Assembly: GCA_002715765.1 (NCBI GenBank)
Contig: PAZY01000020.1
Span: 1-32,962, forward strand
DNA length: 32,962 bases
Reading direction: 5' to 3'
Source: Rhodobiaceae bacterium
GTDB taxonomy: Bacteria > Pseudomonadota > Alphaproteobacteria > Parvibaculales > Parvibaculaceae
How positions within the stretch are numbered: position 1 is the stretch's first letter; each line of letters opens with the position of its first letter. Below the pieces are notes generated by a model. It saw nothing but the letters and a program-made list of their open reading frames with translations. It was not told the origin of the DNA and did not search any database. Both the position numbers and the translations under genes were made by a program. Of the stretch, positions 9,894-16,147 are shown piece after piece.

Positions 9894-11066
9894 CTAGGCG
9901 GATACAAGTTCCGCGACAGCTGTTTCAAAGGCCCAATCAAGCCAGGGCGTCAGCGCCTGAAGGTCAGCAACATCAATCGTCGATCCTGCCCAGATACGAA
10001 GCCCCGCGGGTGCATCCCGGTAAGCCCCGATGTCATAGGCAATGCCTTCGGCATCCAGAAGCGTGACGATCTTCTTGGCCACAGCCTCCTGTACATCCGC
10101 CGGGAGAGCGGTAACACGCGGATCGACCACTTTCAGACAGACCGACGTAGACGAACGCGTCGCGACATCGACATTCAGAAAATCAACCCACGCCGTGCGA
10201 CCAACCCAGTCGGCCAGCAGCGCCAGATTGGCTTCCGAGCGACCGATAAGGCTTGAAAGCCCGCCAATCGACTCTGCCCATTTCAGCGTGTCGATATAGT
10301 CTTCGACACACAGCATGGACGGCGTGTTGATCGTCTCACCCTTGAAGATACCGTCGATGAGCTTGCCACCCTTCGTCATCAGAAAGATTTTTGGCATCGG
10401 CCAGGCCGGCACATAAGTCTCCAGCCGTTCGACCGCGCGTGGCGACAGGATAATCATCCCATGAGCGGCTTCACCACCCATCACTTTCTGCCAGGAGAAC
10501 GTGGTAACATCGAGCTTCGTCCAGGGCAGATCCATGGCAAAGGCGGCAGACGTCGCATCGCAAATCGTCAGCCCCTCACGGTCATCAGCAATCCAGTTGC
10601 CATTCGGCACCCGCACCCCTGATGTCGTACCATTCCAGGTGAACACCACATCACGGGTAAAGTCCACCGATCCCAGATCAGGCAGTTCGCCATACCCGGC
10701 TTCCAGTTTGCGTACATCCTGAAGCTTCAGTTGCTTGAGAACGTCAGAGACCCAACCGGAGCCGAAGCTTTCCCAGGCGAGCATATCAACGCCGCGCGCA
10801 CCCAGAAGTGACCACATGGCCATTTCCACAGCACCCGTATCCGACGCAGGTACAATGCCAATCTTGTAATCCGCCGGCACACCAAGGATCGCCCGCGTGC
10901 GATCAATCGCATCGGCAAGTTTGGCTTTACCGGGCTTGGAGCGATGGCTCCGCCCAAGACAGGCATCTTGAAGGTTTTGGAGATTCCATCCGGGGCGCTT
11001 GGCGCATGGACCGGAAGAGAAGTTTGGATTTGCCGGGCGCAAGGCCGGCTTGGTCGTCTGTGTCAT
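9894..11066 (-). CDS. serC: Phosphoserine aminotransferase SerC
   Basis: A 390-residue PLP enzyme that turns 3-phosphohydroxypyruvate and glutamate into phosphoserine, step two of serine synthesis. The N-terminus [14 protein letters not shown] and the LGRSHRS segment are typical of the alphaproteobacterial type. The PLP lysine is Lys 194 in [16 protein letters not shown], and the cofactor-contacting [13 protein letters not shown] is present. The ATG at 11066 is preferred; a GTG six codons earlier would lie inside the hairpin that carries the GAGG element. serA follows 69 bases downstream. Regulation is probably through the strong promoter and structured leader described separately. Confidence 0.97.
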   Translation of the reverse strand: MTQTTKPALRPANPNFSSGPCAKRPGWNLQNLQDACLGRSHRSKPGKAKLADAIDRTRAILGVPADYKIGIVPASDTGAVEMAMWSLLGARGVDMLAWESFGSGWVSDVLKQLKLQDVRKLEAGYGELPDLGSVDFTRDVVFTWNGTTSGVRVPNGNWIADDREGLTICDATSAAFAMDLPWTKLDVTTFSWQKVMGGEAAHGMIILSPRAVERLETYVPAWPMPKIFLMTKGGKLIDGIFKGETINTPSMLCVEDYIDTLKWAESIGGLSSLIGRSEANLALLADWVGRTAWVDFLNVDVATRSSTSVCLKVVDPRVTALPADVQEAVAKKIVTLLDAEGIAYDIGAYRDAPAGLRIWAGSTIDVADLQALTPWLDWAFETAVAELVSA

Positions 11067-11117
11067 ATCTGTATCTATCCTCACAGATAGTCGCCTCTCG
11101 GTGGGGAGAGGTGGCCC
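11067..11117 (-). promoter_or_regulatory. Structured serC leader (resembles the alphaproteobacterial serC RNA motif)
   Basis: On the minus strand the short leader contains CCTCTC/GAGAGG (11106-11111 with 11094-11099) followed by ATCTGT/ACAGAT (11083-11088 with 11067-11072). The loop of the second stem holds GAGG, the likely ribosome binding element, and the stem ends at the ATG. A third possible stem, CCCACCG/CGGTGGG (11115-11121 with 11099-11105), would exclude the first. Position and form fit the serC motif known from comparative RNA searches in Alphaproteobacteria; I could not check a covariance model. Confidence 0.55.
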
Positions 11118-11123
11118 ACCGCC

Positions 11124-11152
11124 GATATAGGCCTCAACATCAGACCTGTCAA
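11124..11152 (-). promoter_or_regulatory. Promoter of serC-serA
   Basis: On the minus strand a consensus TTGACA (11147-11152) is followed after exactly 17 bases by TATATC (11124-11129). The predicted start is near 11117, about 50 bases before the serC ATG. Confidence 0.75.
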
Positions 11153-11229
11153 TCTCCGCTTTCAGAAATCAGGACCGAATCCGCCTCGACTGCCGACAGG
11201 CTTAAGAAAATCCCAACGAAAGATCCCGC

Positions 11230-11323
11230 CTCATATGCGGATCGTCCCGGAGAGATAATCCACCGCACTGCCGCGCATGACCACACGATCCTCCGCCAGC
11301 GTGCAGAAAAGCGTACCCCCGCG
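11230..11323 (-). pseudogene. Orphan copy of the phzF 3' end (left direct repeat)
   Basis: This is 92/94 identical to 15240-15333. Translated on the minus strand it encodes the last 30 residues of PhzF (RGGTLFCTLAEDRVVMRG and on to SGTIRI) followed by the stop codon. It lacks the rest of the gene and any start. The two differences from the intact gene change residues (Glu for Gly, Val for Met). It marks the far edge of the copper island. Confidence 0.9.
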
Positions 11324-11363
11324 CCTGTAAAGCAGTATCAAAAAGACGAATGCAACTATTTTC

Positions 11364-11394
11364 TTGACCTTCCCCCTACTGGAAGGTGCATGCT
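11364..11394 (+). promoter_or_regulatory. CueR-type (MerR family) copper-responsive promoter
   Basis: TTGACC (11364-11369) and CATGCT (11389-11394) are separated by 19 bases, the overlong spacing typical of MerR-family promoters. The spacer region carries a perfect dyad, ACCTTCC at 11367-11373 and GGAAGGT at 11381-11387, with a 7-nt centre. This matches the operators of E. coli copA and cueO as I remember them. It drives the copper genes to its right. No cueR gene is in the window, so the activator must be encoded elsewhere. Confidence 0.85.
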
Positions 11395-11400
11395 TTCCCC

Positions 11401-11826
11401 ATGTTGAGAAAGCTGTTTTGCATGATATGTGTGCTCGCACTGGCTGTTCCTGCTTCTGCAGGTATGGCCGCCTCCGCGCATACAGATATGGTTCGTGAGA
11501 GCGCAAACGCCACACTTTTCTCAGCACATGCGGACGATACAGCATCAGCAATCCCGCACGCTCATTTTCCGATAAGTAGCGAACAGTCTGCCCATCCTTC
11601 CAAGATATACGGGACCATTACTAAACCAGCCCCCGCAGAAGCCAACGTGAGCCTAGACCCACACTGTTGCGAGAACAGAGCTGGGCATTGCGGGACGGTA
11701 GCTTTCCTCATTGGCAGTCGTTTTGACCTTCGCATCTTCTCACCCGAGAAGACCGTCAGGTACCCACAGACGACTTCCTGGCACAGCCTCGGTCCGGACA
11801 CAGAAACGCCGCCCCCAAAGGCCTGA
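11401..11826 (+). CDS. Small exported Cys/His-containing protein, first gene of the copper operon
   Basis: A 141-residue protein with a Sec-type signal (MLRKLFCMICVLALAVPASAG, cleavage probably after Ala-Ser-Ala or nearby). The mature part has His-rich stretches (SAHTDM; IPHAHFPISSEQSAH) and a compact cluster DPHCCENRAGHCG around residues 84-96, a possible metal site. I do not recognise the family. Start choice: a GTG at 11386 overlaps the -10 element and is rejected. ATG 11401 coincides with the predicted transcription start, so the message would be leaderless. ATG 11422, with GAGAAAG upstream, is a possible alternative that gives a shorter signal. It is directly under the CueR-type promoter and precedes the cupredoxin gene by about 93 bases. 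Confidence 0.65.
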   Translation: MLRKLFCMICVLALAVPASAGMAASAHTDMVRESANATLFSAHADDTASAIPHAHFPISSEQSAHPSKIYGTITKPAPAEANVSLDPHCCENRAGHCGTVAFLIGSRFDLRIFSPEKTVRYPQTTSWHSLGPDTETPPPKA

Positions 11827-11919
11827 ATTGAACAAGCGCCCCACTTGCCCATGCTTCCAAAAAGAAGCCGGTGGGCAAGAAGGTCTGATTTCACAGTTCA
11901 ACTAATGTCAGGGCATACT

Positions 11920-12504
11920 ATGTCAAAAATTTCTACGTCTTGTGGCACAATCGCCATTCTCGTTACCCTCACTGCTCCTGCAAGCATCAGTCTTGCAGAT
12001 GGTGCAAACGGCCACGCTCATCGTGCAAGTGCAGAAACGAGTTCCACCCCTCACGCCTCAATAAATGCGGGAAAAGCAGGCACTGCTGACAGCTCAGCAA
12101 GAACCATCAACATATCCATGAACGACAATTACTACGAACCCGAAAGCGTGAGCGTTAAAGCGGGCGAAACAATCCGCTTTGTCGTTCAAAACAACTGCGA
12201 CTTCGTGCACGAATTCAATGTGGGAACATCGGCGATGCATACATCACATCAAAGCGAGATGATGATGATGGTTCAACACGGCGTGTTGAGACCAAACTCT
12301 ATCAACATGGAAGCCGCAGAAGCCATGCAGGCTTCTATGGGACATGGCATGCATGATGAACCCAACAGCATTCTGCTGGAGCCCGGTCAGAGAGGCGAGG
12401 TTATCTGGACATTTCCAGCGTCGAGCGATGTTGAGATTGAGTTCGCCTGCAACGTGCCGGGACACTATGAGTCAGGCATGCTCGGTCATTTTTCTATCAA
12501 CTGA
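11920..12504 (+). CDS. Periplasmic cupredoxin, CopI-like, with a Met/His-rich insertion
   Basis: A 194-residue protein with a signal peptide (about residues 1-27), a His-containing linker and a cupredoxin domain from about 61. The type 1 copper ligands are visible: His 97 (FVHEFNVG) and the C-terminal CX4HX4M motif, Cys 177, His 182, Met 187 (CNVPGHYESGM). Between them a long insertion (about 105-147) carries several His and about a dozen Met, including MMMM and SMGHGMH, which could hold extra copper. This design recalls CopI, a cupredoxin needed for copper tolerance in Rubrivivax that is, as I recall, controlled by CueR. The start at 11920 is the Met directly before a normal signal peptide; earlier in-frame starts give non-signal N-termini. 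copA follows 68 bases later. Confidence 0.85.
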   Translation: MSKISTSCGTIAILVTLTAPASISLADGANGHAHRASAETSSTPHASINAGKAGTADSSARTINISMNDNYYEPESVSVKAGETIRFVVQNNCDFVHEFNVGTSAMHTSHQSEMMMMVQHGVLRPNSINMEAAEAMQASMGHGMHDEPNSILLEPGQRGEVIWTFPASSDVEIEFACNVPGHYESGMLGHFSIN

Positions 12505-12572
12505 ATATTGACGGTGTTCACCGGGGGGCAAAATCCGCCCGGTGACGAACAACACCGGAAAAGGAGACCAAA

Positions 12573-14387
12573 ATGGCTCATCTAAGATCTTCACGCGTCG
12601 CTTTTTTCAGCTCATGCTTGTTCATTGCATCCACCATTGGGGCGATGGCAGGCGAATACAACCTGACTGTCGATAGTTTGACCCTAGACACAGGGGAGTT
12701 CAGCCGCAGCAGTATTGGCTACAAGGGTAGCACCGAACCCACAACCCTCCGCTTCAAGGAGGGCGAAGAAGTCACGATCAACGTCACCAACAATCTCCCT
12801 GTCTCAACATCGGTACATTGGCACGGGCTGATACTACCGTTCAAACAGGATGGTGTCCCCGGCATTAGCTTCGACGGTATCGAGCCTGGCCAGACATTTA
12901 CCTACCGTTTTCCAATCGTTCAAAGTGGAACCTACTGGTTCCATAGCCATTCAGGGTTTCAGGAGCCGGATGGTGCCTATGGGGCCATCATTATTGAACC
13001 AAAGCGCCGAGAACCCTTCCGGTACGATCGCGAATATGTTGTTCAGTTAACAGACGCACACCCGCATTCCGGCGACCGCATCATGCGGAACCTTAAAATG
13101 ATGCCAGACTACTATAACCGTCAGCAACGGACATTCTTCGATTTTCTGGACTATGTAAAAACAGATGGCTTCGGCGCAGCGCTGACGGATCGTCGCGATT
13201 GGGGCGAAATGCGAATGATGCCAACGGATGTTGAAGATTTGCAAGGGTTCACACCACTCATCAATTCAAAGGGCCCCGCTCAAAACTGGACAGGTCTTTT
13301 CAAACCAGGAGAACGAGTGCGCCTTCGGTTTATCAACTCATCCGCCATGACATATTTCGACGTTCGTATTCCCGGCTTGAAAATGACCGTCGTACAGGCA
13401 GATGGCAACAATGTCCAACCCGTGCCCGTGGATGAATTCCGTATCGCAGTCGCCGAGACATACGATGTCATCGTGCAGCCGACTGAAGATAAGGCTTTCA
13501 CCATTTTCGCTGAATCTATGGCGCGTACAGCCTACGCGAGAGGCACGCTTGCCACCCGCCAAGGGATGGACGCGGCAGTTCCCGAACTCAGATCCCCTCC
13601 ACTTCTCACGATGGCCGATATGGGCATGTCGCATGCAGGCATGGATCACGCGAGCATGAACCACGACATGCCAGAACGAAGCGAGATGGATCATGCCACA
13701 ATGGGACACGTCAACACACCCGAAGAACGCGCACCTGCGACGCACACCATGCCGGATGGCACCGTGATGCCAGGTGCGAAACATGGCGGCGTGGATCATG
13801 CGAGCATGAACCACAGCATGCCGGAACAAAACGAGATGGATCACACAGCTCATCAGACTATGGCCCAACCCACCGATCCATTTTATGCGCCAGGCAGCGG
13901 GCTTTCGCCGAGCGCCGCAAATGGTGGCCGGTTCCTGTCCTATGCCGATCTCAAGGCTCAAAAGCCCCTGTATACAGACAGGGAGGCAACCAGAGAGATC
14001 GAACTACGCCTCACCGGCAACATGGAACGCTATTCGTGGTCCATCAATGGTGTGAAGTACGACGACTCAGACCCAATACGTCTTCAGTATGGCGAGCGTG
14101 TGCGGTTCAAATTTGTCAACGAAACCATGATGACTCACCCGATGCATCTGCATGGTATGTGGTCAATCCTCGACAATGGCAACGGCGCGTGGGATCCGGT
14201 CAAACACGTAATTAGTGTGGCGCCGGGGACAACTGTCTATTCTGAAACCGAAGTCGATGCACCCGGAGAATGGGCATTTCATTGCCACCTTTCCTACCAC
14301 GCGGAAAGCGGGATGTTTAGAAAGATTGTCGTCGAAGGTGGCCCATCCGAGCAAAGCGCAACAACAACCGAAGGAATGGAGGGCTAA
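12573..14387 (+). CDS. copA: CopA-type periplasmic multicopper oxidase
   Basis: A 604-residue protein with a signal peptide ending near AMA-GEYN (about residue 26); no twin-arginine pair is seen. Three cupredoxin domains carry all copper-binding segments: HWHG (82-85), HSH (124-126), HPMHLHG in the third domain, and HCHLSYHAESGM (570-581), whose Cys, His and Met build the type 1 site. Domain 2 is followed by a Met/His-rich loop (about 350-430) with MDHASMNHDMP-like units, typical of CopA/PcoA. These enzymes oxidise Cu(I) and sequester copper in the periplasm. AAGGAG precedes the ATG. copB follows after 2 bases, so the two are translationally coupled. Confidence 0.95.
   Translation: MAHLRSSRVAFFSSCLFIASTIGAMAGEYNLTVDSLTLDTGEFSRSSIGYKGSTEPTTLRFKEGEEVTINVTNNLPVSTSVHWHGLILPFKQDGVPGISFDGIEPGQTFTYRFPIVQSGTYWFHSHSGFQEPDGAYGAIIIEPKRREPFRYDREYVVQLTDAHPHSGDRIMRNLKMMPDYYNRQQRTFFDFLDYVKTDGFGAALTDRRDWGEMRMMPTDVEDLQGFTPLINSKGPAQNWTGLFKPGERVRLRFINSSAMTYFDVRIPGLKMTVVQADGNNVQPVPVDEFRIAVAETYDVIVQPTEDKAFTIFAESMARTAYARGTLATRQGMDAAVPELRSPPLLTMADMGMSHAGMDHASMNHDMPERSEMDHATMGHVNTPEERAPATHTMPDGTVMPGAKHGGVDHASMNHSMPEQNEMDHTAHQTMAQPTDPFYAPGSGLSPSAANGGRFLSYADLKAQKPLYTDREATREIELRLTGNMERYSWSINGVKYDDSDPIRLQYGERVRFKFVNETMMTHPMHLHGMWSILDNGNGAWDPVKHVISVAPGTTVYSETEVDAPGEWAFHCHLSYHAESGMFRKIVVEGGPSEQSATTTEGMEG
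13641..13844 (+). repeat. In-frame internal repeat encoding the CopA Met/His units
   Basis: Bases 13641-13694 recur with a few changes at 13791-13844, exactly 150 bases (50 codons) apart. The units encode DHASMNHDMPERSEMDH and DHASMNHSMPEQNEMDH. The arrangement points to duplication of a copper-binding unit within the gene. Confidence 0.8.
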
Positions 14388-14389
14388 TC

Positions 14390-15115
14390 ATGAGACACGT
14401 AAAATTGGAACTTTCGCTTCTTACGACCTTCTCTCTGCTCCTCTCTCTCTCTCTGACAATAGCGGCAGATGATGCACACGCTGAAAGCCTGATCTGGGGC
14501 ATTCAGGCCGAACAAGCGGAGTACCGCTATACCAGCGGCGAGCGTTTAGCCGCATGGGACTTCGATGCCCTGATCGGGAATGATGAGTTGAAGTTTGTCT
14601 GGCGCAGTGAGGCGGAGTTCAATACGCGCCATGATAATTTTGAAACGCTCGAAAACCAGTTCCGTATACAAGTACCGGTTTCGGACTTCTTCGATGCCGT
14701 TGCTGGGGTTCGGCTCGACACACCAGATGGTCCGGACCGCATCCATGGCGTACTTGGCCTCCACGGACTTGCAGAGCAATGGTTCGAAGTTGATGCTGAC
14801 ATCTTCTTTTCTGAAGACCCGTCTGCCCGATTTGAGATCGAGTATGAAGCGCTGGTAACCAACAGGCTGATTTTGACCCCCAGTTTCGAGGTGAACGTAC
14901 CGTTCACAGATGATGATAAATCAGAAGTTGGTGCCTGGGCACCCAGCATCGAGCTGGGTGCAAGACTGAGTTACGACCTCATTGACCGCGCGGTCTCACC
15001 ATATGTCGGGGTTCACTATGAACGTAGCTTCGGAGAGACAGCTCGAATTGCGGAGCGCAATGGCAGCCGGCAAGACGAGCTCTACATCGTCATAGGAACC
15101 AAGTTTATGTATTAA
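14390..15115 (+). CDS. copB: CopB copper-resistance outer-membrane protein
   Basis: A 241-residue protein with a signal peptide (cleavage probably after AHA, about residue 31) followed by a chain of alternating beta strands ending in an aromatic residue (IGTKFMY), as expected for an outer-membrane barrel. Conserved CopB segments include WRSEAEFNTRHDNFETLENQ and the stretch around VSDFFDAVAGVRLD. Compared with Pseudomonas CopB it lacks the Met/His-rich N-terminal region and is near the minimal barrel length. It is thought to bind or exclude copper at the outer membrane, working with CopA. It starts 2 bases after the copA stop and is the last gene of the operon. Confidence 0.92.
   Translation: MRHVKLELSLLTTFSLLLSLSLTIAADDAHAESLIWGIQAEQAEYRYTSGERLAAWDFDALIGNDELKFVWRSEAEFNTRHDNFETLENQFRIQVPVSDFFDAVAGVRLDTPDGPDRIHGVLGLHGLAEQWFEVDADIFFSEDPSARFEIEYEALVTNRLILTPSFEVNVPFTDDDKSEVGAWAPSIELGARLSYDLIDRAVSPYVGVHYERSFGETARIAERNGSRQDELYIVIGTKFMY
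14441..14454 (+). repeat. (CT)7 dinucleotide tract in the copB signal sequence
   Basis: Seven CT units, preceded by a further CT-rich stretch from 14430, encode the Leu/Ser run of the signal peptide. A change of one unit would shift the reading frame. Confidence 0.8.
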
Positions 15116-15140
15116 ATTGATTGCAGACGCATCCACGGTT

Positions 15141-15173
15141 GCACTCCGGATACCAACAATATATCCGGGGTGC
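15141..15173 (+). terminator. Hairpin downstream of copB
   Basis: GCACTCCGGATA (15141-15152) pairs with TATCCGGGGTGC (15162-15173), 12 bp with one G-T pair and a 9-nt loop, 25 bases after the copB stop. There is no T tract, so it may terminate poorly or act as a 3' stabiliser. Confidence 0.5.
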
Positions 15174-15239
15174 AGCTACCTGGCATGGAAGAGTGTCCAG
15201 CTTACAGACGTCCCGAAACGTTCCGGCATGAAGACATGA

Positions 15240-15333
15240 CTCATATGCGGATCGTCCCGGAGAGATAATCCATCGCACTGCCGCGCATGACCACACGATC
15301 CCCCGCCAGCGTGCAGAAAAGCGTACCCCCGCG
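15240..15333 (-). repeat. Right 94-bp direct repeat (functional phzF 3' end)
   Basis: 92/94 identical and in the same orientation as 11230-11323. It covers the last 30 codons and stop of phzF plus one base beyond. Similarity ends abruptly on both sides, which defines the island boundary. Confidence 0.9.
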
Positions 15334-16053
15334 TTTTGAAATCTGCCGCGCCACAATCTCATCCTTCCTCAGGCGTTTCGCCCAGAAAGGTACAATGCTT
15401 GTGTGCGCAGACCCCGTCACAGGATCCTCCACAATACCGACATGCGGGGCAAAGAAGCGTGAGGCACAGTCCCAGCCCAGGGCCGGATCACCTGGCGCCG
15501 TCGCAATAATACCGGCATCCGCCTCTACAGAAAACCGCGTGAGAAGGGCCACGTCCGGTCGCAGCGCCGCCACATCGCGCATGTCTTCAAACACGGCAAT
15601 ATAGTTCTTGCCCTTCAAAAGCATGGACGGCACAGCCCCCAATGCCTGCTCAAGCGCCGGTACCGCCACGGTCGGCTTCACCGGATTGGCAGGAAAATCC
15701 ATCTCATATCGCGCCCCGTCCCGCCGGACCGTCAAACGACCGCTCCTGGTGTCAAAATGAAGCTGCGGCGCATCGTACCCAAGGTGGGTATAAAGCACAT
15801 GCGCCGACGCAAGTGTCGCGTGACCACACAAAGGCACCTCGGCTGCCGGGGTAAACCAGCGCAATTCATAACCGTCGCCTTTCGCCACGAAATAGGCGGT
15901 CTCAGCCAGATTGTTCTCCATCGCAATCGCCTGAAGCACATCATCCGGCAACCAGCGATCAAGCGGCACAATAGCCGCCGGATTGCCCTCAAAAACCTTT
16001 GTCGCAAATGCATCGACCTGGAAAATCCGCAATTCCTTGCCCAGTTCAGCCAT
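15241..16053 (-). CDS. PhzF family isomerase/epimerase-like protein
   Basis: A 270-residue protein of the diaminopimelate-epimerase fold. It has FQVDAFATKVFEGNPAAIV at the start, MENNLAETAYFV with the catalytic-type Glu 51, the glycine-rich VPLCGHATLASAHV and, near the end, EDPVTGSAHTSIVPFW. Phenazine PhzF isomerises a dihydro-hydroxyanthranilate; most family members, like this one without phenazine genes nearby, have unknown substrates. The ATG at 16053 has AGGAGA upstream. It is divergent from a MocR regulator gene that may control it. Its last 30 codons are duplicated at the far side of the copper island, and its stop codon lies at the island junction. Confidence 0.9.
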   Translation of the reverse strand: MAELGKELRIFQVDAFATKVFEGNPAAIVPLDRWLPDDVLQAIAMENNLAETAYFVAKGDGYELRWFTPAAEVPLCGHATLASAHVLYTHLGYDAPQLHFDTRSGRLTVRRDGARYEMDFPANPVKPTVAVPALEQALGAVPSMLLKGKNYIAVFEDMRDVAALRPDVALLTRFSVEADAGIIATAPGDPALGWDCASRFFAPHVGIVEDPVTGSAHTSIVPFWAKRLRKDEIVARQISKRGGTLFCTLAGDRVVMRGSAMDYLSGTIRI

Positions 16054-16105
16054 GACGATCTCTCCTGCTTATGAAGCCTTCACACTTGTGAGGTTGATTT
16101 AGGCA

Positions 16106-16147
16106 TGACAATAAAGAGATACAATGTTATTTTTGTCACCATGACAA
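16106..16147 (+). promoter_or_regulatory. Candidate MocR operator at its own start codon
   Basis: TTGTCA (16133-16138) and TGACAA (16142-16147) form an inverted repeat centred on the start codon at 16141. A further direct copy of TGACAA lies at 16106-16111. A TACAAT -10-like element is at 16120-16125. The arrangement suits autoregulation by the MocR protein in this divergent promoter region; binding is inferred only. Confidence 0.4.

Larger units (their letters stand above)
11230..15333. mobile_element. Copper-resistance genomic island bounded by 94-bp direct repeats
   Basis: The left repeat (11230-11323) and right repeat (15240-15333) are in the same orientation and differ at only two positions. 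The right copy is the living 3' end of phzF, including its stop codon; the left copy is an orphan. Between them lie a CueR-type promoter and four copper genes on the strand opposite to phzF and serC. Recombination between the repeats would remove 4,010 bases and leave phzF intact. No integrase, transposase or insertion sequence is visible inside, so mobilisation would have to be in trans, or the element is a remnant. The bounded duplication is seen directly; mobility is inference. Confidence 0.7.

Noticed and set aside
11386-11400. GTG start for the first copper gene
   Set aside because: It overlaps the -10 element of the CueR-type promoter, so it would not be in the transcript.
11231-11551. 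106-codon open frame on the - strand ending in a PhzF-like tail
   Set aside because: Only the last 30 codons resemble PhzF; the rest is antisense to the copper promoter and first copper gene. Treated as the orphan repeat, not a gene.
11324-15239. Integrase or transposase within the copper island
   Set aside because: All open frames there were read; only the four copper genes are credible and none resembles a recombinase.
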